Positions 7,814-15,260 of a stretch of DNA of 26,646 bases are shown here, piece by piece. Made by a program: the position numbers and the translations under genes. The notes under the pieces were generated by a model. It did no database searches. It saw only the letters and a program-made list of their open reading frames with translations, and was not told where the DNA came from. Location of the stretch: NCBI GenBank assembly GCA_012719195.1, contig JAAYAV010000445.1, positions 1 to 26,646 on the forward strand. The letters are read 5' to 3'. Within the stretch, counting starts at the first letter, position 1; the number at the start of each line of letters is the position of its first letter. This DNA comes from Anaerolineae bacterium (GTDB lineage: Bacteria; Chloroflexota; Anaerolineae; DRVO01).

Positions 7814-7906
7814 TCATTCCGAGCGAAGTGAGGAATCTACCCTTGGAGACCGGCAGGCTCTTCGGCCCCCGCCACTGTTCCAGTCGCGCAGCGGGCCTCA
7901 GAGTGA
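7814..7906. repeat. 93-bp intergenic element with degenerate terminal inverted repeats (TCATTCCGAGCGAAG type)
   Basis: The left end TCATTCCGAG (7814-7823) and right end CTCAGAGTGA (7897-7906) are inverted copies with 8 of 10 bases matching. The left end continues as CGAAGTGAGGAATCT, a sequence I recognise as the end of a dispersed GTCATTC(C/T)GAGCGAAG.GA.GAATCT intergenic repeat found in many environmental bacterial genomes. No transposase is present, so it would be a non-autonomous palindromic unit. Copy number cannot be judged from one window. Confidence 0.55.
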
Positions 7907-7991
7907 TGCGATGAGGCCGTTAGGTCGCTCCCGAGACGCGTCATGAGCCCGCGCGGTCGCCGTTCCGGTCAAGATGCAGTAGTCCCCCACC

Positions 7992-8022
7992 TTGCCTGCA
8001 CCGGAACGGCTACTGCTATACT
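7992..8022 (+). promoter_or_regulatory. Possible promoter of the GH99-like gene
   Basis: -10 TATACT (8017-8022) with a possible -35 TTGCCT (7992-7997) at a long 19-bp spacing. The predicted start is about 28 nt before ATG 8057. Confidence 0.4.
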
Positions 8023-8056
8023 GGCCCCTCATCAATCGCGGACAGCAGAGGTAGCG

Positions 8057-9598
8057 ATGCCCGGCGGCACAGCAGCACCGATCACTCCCACCACTTCCGG
8101 CACCGGGCGGACCCCTGCTTCCGGGTTCCTCACCGTCGTTGTCTTCGGTGCCAGCCTGGCCCTGCTCTCCCTGCTCTCCCAGGCCAGAGCGCCGGAGCCC
8201 GGGACCGCCCAGGCGACCCCGACAACCTCGGGCGCCCCCACGGTCCTAAGCCTCGCGACCCTCCCTCCCACCGTCGCCGCTCCTGCCACCGCGACCGTCA
8301 ACGTCCCCGCCACGAGCACGGCCGAAGCTACCTTAGCTCGCGCGGAGGCCACCGGCCTGGCCCGCGAGACGGTCGTGGCTCAGGCTCTGGCGGCGCAGGC
8401 AGAGGCGACCACCGAGGTGCGCGTCACCCAGGCTGCCACAACGGTGGCGCGCTACACCGCCGAGGCCCAGGCCCGCAGCGATGCGGCCCTCCAAGCCGCC
8501 GCCGCGGCTACGGTGCAGGCAGAAGAAGCCGAGGCCGCGTATGCCGCCGCTCTCTCCGCCACCGCCCAAGCCGAGGCCGAAGCCAACGCCGCTGCTCCTG
8601 CGCCGGAAGCGGTGGCTCAAGCCGAGCCCGTACCCGCGACGGCACCGGAGCCGGTGGCGGAACCGGCGCCCGCCGCCCATCCGGCCGTGCCGCGCCTCGT
8701 TCTCGCCAGTTACCTCGCCTGGTACGACGGCGACGGCTGGGACGACTGCAACATCAGCGCCGGCGACAAACCCGCCGAACCTTATGCCTCCGACGACCCG
8801 GCCGCCATCGGCCGCCACGTCCAGCAGGCCCTGGGCGCCGGCATTGACGGCTTCCTCCTGCACTGGTTCGCCCCCGGCGAGCGCACCGACGCCAACCTGG
8901 CCCAACTGCTCGCCCAGTCCGGCGGCACCGGCTTCCAGTCCTCGGTGGTCTTCCTCCGCCACCTTTGGCACGGCTCCCCTGGCCCCTCGCAGGACAGCCT
9001 GGCCGAGTCACTCTCCTACCTCATCGGCACCTACGGCGGGCATCCCAACTTCCTCCGCCTGGAGGGCAAGCCGGTGATCTTCTTCGCTGATATGCAGCGC
9101 GTGCCCGGCGGCAGCCCGGTGGAGGCCTGGCGGGCCATCCGCGATCGAGTGGACCCCGATCGACAGACGTGGTGGATCGCCGAGGGACTGGATCCGTCGT
9201 ACCTCTCGGTCTTCGACGGCCTCTACGTCTACAAGATCACCCACGCCACCGACCCCGGCTGCTACGCGAAAGCGGGCCGCTGGGCGGAGTGGGTGCGCTC
9301 GGCGGAGCAAACCTACGGCAGCCCCAAGCTCTGGGTAGGCACCATCTCCCCCGGCTACGACGACACCCGCGCCGGCTGCAAGTCGGACGCCCGTGTGCCT
9401 TCGGCGGCCCAAAGACGGGAACGGGACTCGGGCACCTTCTACCGCGCCACCTATGACGCTGCCGCCGCCAGTGGGCCGGACTGGCTGCTGGTGCAGAGCT
9501 TCAACGAATGGGTGGAGGGCACTTATGTCGAGCCCAGCGCCCAGTACGGCGACCTTTACCTGCAGTTGACGCGCGAGTTCGCCGCCGCCTTCAAGTAG
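8057..9598 (+). CDS. Membrane-anchored GH99-like glycoside hydrolase
   Basis: 513 residues from ATG 8057 (AGAGGT 4 nt upstream). An upstream in-frame ATG at 7943 would run through the predicted promoter and adds an unlikely N-terminus. One hydrophobic span (about 23-41) is followed by a ~170-residue linker (42-210) rich in Ala, Thr, Glu and Pro, with long AEA/AQA stretches that could form a helical stalk. The C-terminal domain (212-513) is GH99/WbsX-like: LASYLAWYDGDGW (216-228), GIDGFLLHWF (262-271) and QSFNEWVEGTYVEPS (480-494). E484 and E487 of NEWVEG correspond to the E-x-x-E catalytic motif known in GH99 endo-alpha-mannosidases. It probably acts outside the cell on glycans. Exact substrate is unknown. 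Downstream GC-rich palindromes may end the transcript. Confidence 0.82.
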   Translation: MPGGTAAPITPTTSGTGRTPASGFLTVVVFGASLALLSLLSQARAPEPGTAQATPTTSGAPTVLSLATLPPTVAAPATATVNVPATSTAEATLARAEATGLARETVVAQALAAQAEATTEVRVTQAATTVARYTAEAQARSDAALQAAAAATVQAEEAEAAYAAALSATAQAEAEANAAAPAPEAVAQAEPVPATAPEPVAEPAPAAHPAVPRLVLASYLAWYDGDGWDDCNISAGDKPAEPYASDDPAAIGRHVQQALGAGIDGFLLHWFAPGERTDANLAQLLAQSGGTGFQSSVVFLRHLWHGSPGPSQDSLAESLSYLIGTYGGHPNFLRLEGKPVIFFADMQRVPGGSPVEAWRAIRDRVDPDRQTWWIAEGLDPSYLSVFDGLYVYKITHATDPGCYAKAGRWAEWVRSAEQTYGSPKLWVGTISPGYDDTRAGCKSDARVPSAAQRRERDSGTFYRATYDAAAASGPDWLLVQSFNEWVEGTYVEPSAQYGDLYLQLTREFAAAFK

Positions 9599-9600
9599 GG

Positions 9601-9635
9601 GCCGGCGGGCGCCGGCCGCGCTACGAGCCGGCCGG
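9601..9635 (+). terminator. Cluster of GCCGGC palindromes after the GH99-like gene, weak terminator candidate
   Basis: GCCGGC occurs at 9601-9606, 9611-9616 and 9627-9632, allowing alternative 6-bp stems (loops of 4 or 10 nt). No T-tract follows. It sits right after the stop, before the SDR leader. Confidence 0.3.
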
Positions 9636-9679
9636 GCGGTGTTGTATCATTACCTGATCGTCCCCATCGAGGTTGAGCT

Positions 9680-10894
9680 ATGTCGGATGCGGAACAGTCC
9701 GGGACCGGCGCGGTGGCCGTCGTCACCGGAGCCGGGCGCGGGATCGGCCGCGCTCTCGCTCTCGCCCTGGTCCAGCAGGGCATGATGGTCGTCGCCGTCG
9801 ATATCGACTTCTCCGACCCGCCCGCAGCGGGCATGGTCGAGATGCGTGCCGACCTGGCCAACCCGTACAGCGTCGAGCGCCTGGCGCGCGAGGTCCTCTC
9901 CGAGCACGGAGTCCCCAGCCTGCTGGTCAACGGCGCCGTTGTCACCCCCGTGGCTTCCGTGACGGAGTTGCCGCCCGACGAGTGGGACCGGACGATGGCG
10001 GTGAACCTGCGCGGGCCCTTCCTTATGTGCCAGGCCTTCGTGCCGGGCATGGTTGAGCGTGGCACCGGCATAGTCGTCAACCTGGTCTCCGCCGGCGCCA
10101 TGCCCTTCCGGTCCGCCTACATCGCCTCCAAGCAGGGCCTGGTCGGCCTCACCCAGTCTCTCGCCGCCGAGGTGGGAGAGCAGGGACTGCAGGTGATCGC
10201 CTTCGCTCCGGGGCTGGTGGACACGCCCGGACTGCGCGAGGCCGGCAGCCTGCTGGCGCCGCGCCTGGGCCTGACCCTCACCCAGTTCATGGAGATGGCC
10301 ATCCCCGCTGAGCGTGCCGCCGAGGCGGCCCTCCTTCTCATCCGCCGGTTCGCCCGGGACTACCACGGCGAGATGGTGGACGGCCATACCATCCTCGAGC
10401 GTGCCGCTGCCGAGAGTACCACCGCGGACGCCATCGCTTCGGTGCCGCTTTCCGCCTCCGAGGCGGACACTCGCACCCGCGCCCAGCTACTGCGTGACGC
10501 CCAGCGCGTCACCGCCCGTCTTCAGGCCATCGTGGACCAGACCAGCGTCGAGCTGTCGCGGCTGCCGGTGTTCGCGCGGCCACTGGCCAAGCGCGGCTTC
10601 CGCCGCAAAACGGGACAAGACCCGGACTACTGGTCCCGCGCCCTGGTCGACCTTCAAGGACACTTGCGCCAGTCGGACCGTGTGCTCATTTCCGGCCGTG
10701 AACGACGCAAGCCCGGGCACCCCAACCTGCTGGAGGGGCTGCAGGCCCTGCGCCTCTACTACTCCGAGGCCCCCGGAGAGTCCCGCCGCTTCTCGCGCGA
10801 TGAGGACGCCCACCGCTACTTGGTGGAGCAGAGCGAGGAAAGGCTGGCAGTGATTGACTCTCTGGTGGAGTTACTGGAGAAGCTGGGACCGTGA
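9680..10894 (+). CDS. SDR-family oxidoreductase with an uncharacterised C-terminal domain
   Basis: 404 residues, about 150 longer than a classical short-chain dehydrogenase. Residues 10-245 are a complete SDR: NAD(P)-binding TGAGRGIG (16-23), LLVNGAVV (81-88, the NAG position), catalytic S137, Y147 and K151 (the YxxxK of SAYIASKQG), and FAPGLVDTPG (175-184). The C-terminal ~155 residues are not part of the fold; they are predicted helical and charged (TRTRAQLLRDAQRVTARLQ..., then a basic stretch near 300-345 and SEERLAVIDSLVELLEKL at the end). I recognise no family for it. The RBS GAGG lies 8 nt before ATG 9680, and a weak -10 TATCAT is at 9645-9650. The stop overlaps the start of the next gene by 4 nt, so the two products are likely made together. 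Substrate unknown. Confidence 0.85.
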   Translation: MSDAEQSGTGAVAVVTGAGRGIGRALALALVQQGMMVVAVDIDFSDPPAAGMVEMRADLANPYSVERLAREVLSEHGVPSLLVNGAVVTPVASVTELPPDEWDRTMAVNLRGPFLMCQAFVPGMVERGTGIVVNLVSAGAMPFRSAYIASKQGLVGLTQSLAAEVGEQGLQVIAFAPGLVDTPGLREAGSLLAPRLGLTLTQFMEMAIPAERAAEAALLLIRRFARDYHGEMVDGHTILERAAAESTTADAIASVPLSASEADTRTRAQLLRDAQRVTARLQAIVDQTSVELSRLPVFARPLAKRGFRRKTGQDPDYWSRALVDLQGHLRQSDRVLISGRERRKPGHPNLLEGLQALRLYYSEAPGESRRFSRDEDAHRYLVEQSEERLAVIDSLVELLEKLGP

Positions 10895-11229
10895 GCGAAC
10901 CGGAGGGCGGCTGGGAGCTCATCAGTGAGGAGATCCGCCCCGTCCCGGGGAGCATCGACGCCGCCTCCATGGCGAGCGGCGAGCCCGGGATCCCGCTGCG
11001 CTTCACCTGGCGCGGCGACGCCCACGTCGTAGAGAAGGTGCTCCGGCGATGGAAGAGCACCGCCCGTGAAGGGGGCCGCGAGACGGGCGAGAAGTACGTT
11101 CGCCGGCACTGGGTCGAGCTCCTGACCACCACAGGCGAGCGCGTCGTCATCTACTGCGAGCGACAAGCCCGTAAGCGCGGGCAGTCGCGCTGGTGGATCT
11201 ATCAGCGGGCGCGCCGCCCCAGCGACTAG
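10891..11229 (+). CDS. Small DUF6504-like protein coupled to the SDR gene
   Basis: 112 residues beginning with GTG inside the SDR stop (GTGA, 4-nt overlap), a classic translational coupling. The pattern PLRFTWRGDAHVVEKVLRRW..., a Tyr-Val-Arg strand (EKYVRRHWVELLTTTGERVVIYCE) and a final WWIYQR strand resemble DUF6504-type small beta proteins, found in several phyla and of unknown function. No signal peptide, membrane span or enzymatic motif is present. The basic C-terminus (RQARKRGQSRWW...RARRP) could suit nucleic-acid binding, but that is a guess. The overlap suggests a partner role for the SDR product or its unusual C-terminal domain. Confidence 0.7.
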   Translation: MSEPEGGWELISEEIRPVPGSIDAASMASGEPGIPLRFTWRGDAHVVEKVLRRWKSTAREGGRETGEKYVRRHWVELLTTTGERVVIYCERQARKRGQSRWWIYQRARRPSD

Positions 11230-11249
11230 GCCGGTCGACACTCCGTCCC

Positions 11250-12257
11250 CTACTGTCCGGGCTGGCTGAGAACGCTCCCCCACTCCAAGAATACGCGCGC
11301 CTCACCACCGGCCTCGAAGTACTCCACCCGCACCGTGTGCCGGCCCTCCGGCAGATCCGCCACTGCCTCGGACGTCGCGTATCCGGGCGTCCAGCGGTCA
11401 ATCAGGAGCGCCTCATTGACCCACAGCCGCACGCCATCGTCGGCGCGCAGGCTGAACCGGTAGGTGCCGGCGGGCAACTCCAGTTCGCGCGTCCAGCGGG
11501 CGCTGAAGTTGTCCACTCCCACGCCGGGAGCCGGGTAGGCCTGGCCCCAGTCGAAGGCAACCATGTCGTCATCCCGGACGACGGCCGGCGTGCCGCTAAC
11601 GTCGGTGTTGTTGAAGTACTCCCCCTTCCATCCGAAGAACACCGACGGCGTAGCCGGTGGCGTCGGGCTGGGGCTGGGGGTAGCCGACGGCGTGACGGTG
11701 GGAGAGGGCGTCGGCGATGGTGTGGCCGTGGCCGTGGGCTCCACGGTTGCCGTCGGGGCCGGAGTCGCCTCGCCGGGCGCAGGCACCGCGGTGGTCGTCG
11801 GCGCCGACGGGTCCAGCGTGCCGGCGCTCAACAGGAAGGGCACGCGCACCTCCAGTTCGCCCGCCCGGCCCACCAGTTCGACGCCGTCGCCGGTAGGGTA
11901 CTCGTTGCGCCAGGCAACATCGCGCCGGAAGGAGCCATCGCCGCCGGCCAGCAGCCGGCCCAGCCAGAAGTCGCTACCGCCCCGGTTGGAGGTGATGAGA
12001 AGGGTCACGGCGGCATCGCGGGGCCAGCCCTCACCCAGGATGGCGAACCCACCGGCGCTGTGCTCCTGAACCCGGAGCGATGGTCCCGTGGCTGCCGGCG
12101 TCGCCATTGTTGCCACCGTCGCCGCCGGGGGCGTCACCGTCGGCTGCCGGCGCAACGCCGGAATGATCACCAGCCCCACCACCAGGGCCAGCGCCGCGCC
12201 CAAGGCCACAACCAGTATCCAGGTGTTGCTGCTCTCTTCTTCCACCCGCGAGTTCAT
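11250..12257 (-). CDS. Anchored surface protein with a PA14 domain
   Basis: 335 residues: a short acidic cytoplasmic N-terminus, one membrane span (about 12-34), a ~110-residue globular segment (about 57-145, beginning LRVQEHSAGGFAILGEGWPRD), a Thr/Pro/Ser-rich linker (about 150-204, repeated TPSP units) and a C-terminal PA14 domain (about 206-328). The PA14 core is seen in GWKGEYFNN, FSARWTRELELPAGTYRFSLRADDGVRLWVN and HTVRVEYFEAGG. PA14 domains bind carbohydrate and often sit on glycosidases or adhesins; the RADDGVRLW segment is the usual DD-containing turn. No catalytic domain is visible, so a glycan-binding or adhesive role outside the cell is likely. ATG 12257 has GGAAGG only about 3 nt upstream. 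Its tail-to-tail neighbour is the DUF6504-like gene, 20 nt away. Confidence 0.85.
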   Translation of the reverse strand: MNSRVEEESSNTWILVVALGAALALVVGLVIIPALRRQPTVTPPAATVATMATPAATGPSLRVQEHSAGGFAILGEGWPRDAAVTLLITSNRGGSDFWLGRLLAGGDGSFRRDVAWRNEYPTGDGVELVGRAGELEVRVPFLLSAGTLDPSAPTTTAVPAPGEATPAPTATVEPTATATPSPTPSPTVTPSATPSPSPTPPATPSVFFGWKGEYFNNTDVSGTPAVVRDDDMVAFDWGQAYPAPGVGVDNFSARWTRELELPAGTYRFSLRADDGVRLWVNEALLIDRWTPGYATSEAVADLPEGRHTVRVEYFEAGGEARVFLEWGSVLSQPGQ

Positions 12258-12492
12258 GTTCCTTCCGTGTCTATCCTGATCCGGGCGAACCGGTGGCCGC
12301 CCAAGGTGTCGCGCTCAGACCATCCCCTCTAGGAGACGGTCGGCGATCGGCCGCTGTTCCCCCGGCAGGCGAATGGCGTTACCATAGCACCGAATCGCGC
12401 CCTGAGCACCACACTGCTGGGAGGCTACTAACCGATGCTGGTTATCCGCAACCGCTCAATGCGCTCGTTCCGCGCCGGGCGAGCCCGCTGGC

Positions 12493-12813
12493 ATGGATGC
12501 TAACCTGCCGGCATCATGGCGAGTTCGGGCCACGCCCCAGGAACCACTTCCTGCCGAGGCCGCTGCTCTCCTGACCGAACTCCTGGCAGCGTGCGACCCT
12601 CATCCCGAAGTTCGCGCCATCAGCATCGAGGACAGCGAGGGCGGTCCTGCCTTCCGCGTCTGGCTGACCGCCTTCGTCGGGGCGCTGCAGCTGGAGCTCG
12701 ACCGGCTGCAGGCCGCCCATCGCTCCCTCATCGTCATCGCCGTGCGCCTGCCGGCGGGGTCGACCGAGCCGACTGTGTCCCCGAGTGAGAGGCTCTACAC
12801 CCGCATGAAGTGA
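12493..12813 (+). CDS. Small hypothetical protein
   Basis: 106 residues. Codon use from about the 15th codon on has strong G/C third positions and a periodic amphipathic pattern (AEAAALLTELLAACDPHPEVRAISIEDSEG, then FVGALQLELDRLQAAHRSLIVIAVRL), which argues that it is real. No RBS is seen before the ATG at 12493, so the start is uncertain. No known domain, membrane span or signal peptide is recognised. Its stop lies 15 nt from the stop of the convergent GT39 gene, and the overlapping minus-strand frame has no better coding signal. Confidence 0.55.
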   Translation: MDANLPASWRVRATPQEPLPAEAAALLTELLAACDPHPEVRAISIEDSEGGPAFRVWLTAFVGALQLELDRLQAAHRSLIVIAVRLPAGSTEPTVSPSERLYTRMK

Positions 12814-12828
12814 GTGCCGCCGTCTACC

Positions 12829-15189
12829 TCAGCGGATGGCCACGCGACCCAGATCCACCTGCCCTTGCCCGACGTCGGTGCTGGCGATGACCGAGAGCCG
12901 GTACTCACCGGGCGCCAGATCTCCCGGCAAGAAGAGGATGTGCGGATCACGGTAGGTATGGCTCGTCTCCCACCGTTCCACGCTCAACGCCTGCGACAGG
13001 GCCGGCGCCTGTCCGATCCTCCGCTCCCCACCCGGTCCCTCGAACACGAACTCCAGCTGTAGCGCCGTCGGCTCGACTACGCGCCAGTAGAAGACCAGCG
13101 ACAGGGGTGCCCCGGCAGCCAACTCCACCAGTGCGGCCGAGTCGCCACCAAGGGGAGCCACGTCCCACGCCACCAGCCGCAACGGCCCCAGGCCCACCTG
13201 CTGGCGCTGCGAGACGAGCAGGGCAGCATCCTCAAGGGGCGCCGACGCCGCCAGAACCTCAACCGTGCCCAACTGCAGGCGGTCCGAGCCGTCCGGGAGC
13301 GTCAGGCGGATTCCCGTCGCCGGGTCGTATAGGCCCGCCACTACCGTGTAGGTGCCAGGCGGGGTGCCCAGCAGCACCGGCACCGCTTGCCGGTCCAGCA
13401 CCGGCACGTCGGCCACCCACTGTGTCGCTGGATAGTGGCCGGAAACGGGCAGGGTGTCTCGCTGGCCAACGATGCTGCTGCGCTCGTCCAGAAGCTGGAT
13501 GAAGAGGACGACGTCATGCGACAGCGCTCCGCCCAGCCGCCAGGTCAACTCGATCGGCACCGCCTCTCCCGGGCGCGCCGGCCGGTCCGACAGGGAGTAG
13601 GACTCGATCGCCACCACATCGCCGAAGAGGGCATGCGTATCGCGCGGCTCTGGCAGGACCGCCGGGGTCTCATGAAGTGTCAGCCGGACATTGCCGTACC
13701 AGACATCAAGAGCCTTGTGGGCCTGGGTGTCCAGCCAACGCTCCATAACACCGGCGGGATCGCTCTCCGCTGTGGCCCAGATGACGGAGTACACCCGCGG
13801 ATGGCGCGCGGCGATGTCGGACAGGGCGCTCTCCAGGGCAACCGCGTCCGGAGGACGGTCCTTGGGCAGGGGGTACACCGCCGCCGGGCCGGCGTAGTAG
13901 TAGTCGAACACCTCGACCTGCCCGGGAGCATTCAGCACGATAGCGGCCTCCGGCCCGGCGGCAGCGGTAAGGAAGGCGGAAAGCCCGCGGTAGTCGTCGC
14001 GGACGGCGGTGCGCCCGCTGCGGTAGCCCTCCAGCCCCGTCACCGCCGCCGGCACCGTCAGCGCTCCCAGCAGTAACCCCACCATCAGCCCGGCGGCCCA
14101 GCCGGTCCGCCGCCCGACCCAGGTGGCCAGGCCGGCCATCCCCGCTCCTGCCAGGACATGGTAGGCAGGGAGCCCGAGCAGTAGGAACTTCGCACGGTAG
14201 GCAGGACGGAGGAGCGAGAGCAGCCAGAGCGCTAGTCCGGGCCACACGGCCGCCAGCGCTACCAGGGCCCACAGCGTTCTCCGGCGCCCCTGCAGCAACC
14301 ACAGTGCCGCTCCCAAGAGGGCCGGCACTAGGGCCAGCACGGACCAGGTGGAAACATCCATTGCGCCCGGGCCCTCACCATAGAGCCGCACCATCTCCTG
14401 CAGGTAGAAGCCGATGGGCTCGCGCGCCGAGATGGCCGGCCAGTCGCCGGCACTGCCGAACAGCCGGGGCAACCAGGGCAGGAAGAGCAGCAACACAGCT
14501 GCCTGCGCCAGGAGCCATTGCCGTAGCAGTGCCTCCCGCCCGTCCTGTCGCCGCCAGAGCCAGAACAGCAGCACTGAGTTGTGCAGCCCGACGACGGCCA
14601 GGCCGAGATAGTGCGACCAGAGCAGAGCCGCGGCGGCGAGCACGTACGCCAGCAGCCATCGGCGTGGCCTACCGCCCTCGCTGCTCGCCCGCATGTACTC
14701 CGTGAGCGTCCAGCAGCTAAGGGCGGTCAGCAGGGCCACCAAAGCGTAGGCGCGCGCCTCTTGGGAGTAGTACACCGCGAAGGGGGAGATGGCGGCCAAG
14801 GACCCCGCGCCCACCGCCGCCCAGCCGCCTGCCAGTCGCCGCGCCCACAGGTAGACCACCAGCACCGTCAGGCACCCGAACACTGCCGAGAGCGAGCGCA
14901 TCCCCGCCTCGGTCGTGCCGAACAGGCGGCACCATAAGTTGAGGAGGTAGTAGTAGAGGGGCGGATGGATGTCCCCCGCGGCCGCCGGCCCGATCTCGGA
15001 CAGCGACCGGAGCGCCATCCCCCAGGAGTTGCCTTCGTCCGCCCACAGGCTCTGTCGCGTGAGGCCCTCGAAGCGGAGCATGACGGCCAAGGCCGCCAGC
15101 CCGACTCCCGCCGCCGCCCGGACCGGCTCCTGCGGGTGGAACTGGCGAGCCCGGACGGACGTCTCTATGATGGAGCCGTGGGCAGACAT
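12829..15189 (-). CDS. GT39/ArnT-like membrane glycosyltransferase with two C-terminal beta modules
   Basis: 786 residues from ATG 15189. The N-terminal ~385 residues hold many hydrophobic spans and the GT39/PMT_2 pattern: SLWADEGNSW (47-56; D51 and E52 in the first extracytoplasmic loop, where the catalytic Asp lies), DIHPPLYYYLLNL (73-85) and YSQEARAYAL (141-150). Such enzymes transfer a sugar from a polyprenyl-phosphate donor on the outer face. Residues 400-510 form a soluble part, and 515-645 and 665-786 look like two beta-sandwich modules; the first matches the tail of the truncated gene at the left edge. The frame stays open upstream to 15288, but that part overlaps a divergent gene. 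A promoter with its -10 exactly 6 nt before ATG 15189 implies a leaderless mRNA. Acceptor and sugar unknown. Confidence 0.88.
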   Translation of the reverse strand: MSAHGSIIETSVRARQFHPQEPVRAAAGVGLAALAVMLRFEGLTRQSLWADEGNSWGMALRSLSEIGPAAAGDIHPPLYYYLLNLWCRLFGTTEAGMRSLSAVFGCLTVLVVYLWARRLAGGWAAVGAGSLAAISPFAVYYSQEARAYALVALLTALSCWTLTEYMRASSEGGRPRRWLLAYVLAAAALLWSHYLGLAVVGLHNSVLLFWLWRRQDGREALLRQWLLAQAAVLLLFLPWLPRLFGSAGDWPAISAREPIGFYLQEMVRLYGEGPGAMDVSTWSVLALVPALLGAALWLLQGRRRTLWALVALAAVWPGLALWLLSLLRPAYRAKFLLLGLPAYHVLAGAGMAGLATWVGRRTGWAAGLMVGLLLGALTVPAAVTGLEGYRSGRTAVRDDYRGLSAFLTAAAGPEAAIVLNAPGQVEVFDYYYAGPAAVYPLPKDRPPDAVALESALSDIAARHPRVYSVIWATAESDPAGVMERWLDTQAHKALDVWYGNVRLTLHETPAVLPEPRDTHALFGDVVAIESYSLSDRPARPGEAVPIELTWRLGGALSHDVVLFIQLLDERSSIVGQRDTLPVSGHYPATQWVADVPVLDRQAVPVLLGTPPGTYTVVAGLYDPATGIRLTLPDGSDRLQLGTVEVLAASAPLEDAALLVSQRQQVGLGPLRLVAWDVAPLGGDSAALVELAAGAPLSLVFYWRVVEPTALQLEFVFEGPGGERRIGQAPALSQALSVERWETSHTYRDPHILFLPGDLAPGEYRLSVIASTDVGQGQVDLGRVAIR

Positions 15190-15195
15190 GTGGCG

Positions 15196-15225
15196 ATTAT
15201 AGGTAGGCGCGCGACGGAGCGGCAA
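15196..15225 (-). promoter_or_regulatory. Strong predicted promoter of the GT39 gene (leaderless)
   Basis: Minus strand: -35 TTGCCG (15220-15225), 18-bp spacer, consensus -10 TATAAT (15196-15201), then CGCCAC and ATG at 15189. A start site 6-7 nt after the -10 would fall on or one base before the A of ATG, and there is no RBS. Confidence 0.65.
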
Positions 15226-15246
15226 CAACCCGGCGGGCCCGCCCCC

Positions 15247-15260
15247 TCGAGAGGTCTCGA
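15247..15260 (+). promoter_or_regulatory. Palindrome covering the RBS of the next gene
   Basis: TCGAGA-GG-TCTCGA is a perfect inverted repeat that includes the presumed SD (GAGG, 15251-15254) and ends right before the TTG start at 15261. It could hide the RBS in a small hairpin (loop too short unless the stem frays) or serve as a protein site. The symmetry is seen; the role is inferred. Confidence 0.3.

Larger units (their letters stand above)
7620..8056. other. 437-bp gap without a gene
   Basis: The gap holds the leader and promoter of the minus-strand DUF4013 gene, a 93-bp inverted-repeat element (7814-7906) and the promoter and RBS of the GH99-like gene. The stretch 7693-7813 has no coding signal I can support. 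CGCGCTAGG occurs twice in it (7694-7702 and 7783-7791). The 11-mer CCGCGCTAGGC at 7693-7703 recurs at 16903-16913 in another intergenic gap. Confidence 0.6.

Noticed and set aside
8333..8971. 212-codon minus-strand Gly-rich frame opposite the GH99-like gene
   Set aside because: It mirrors the Ala-rich stalk codons; no domain or RBS.
12258..12492. Possible tRNA or small RNA in the gap before the 106-residue gene
   Set aside because: No T-loop consensus, acceptor stem or strong hairpin was found on either strand.
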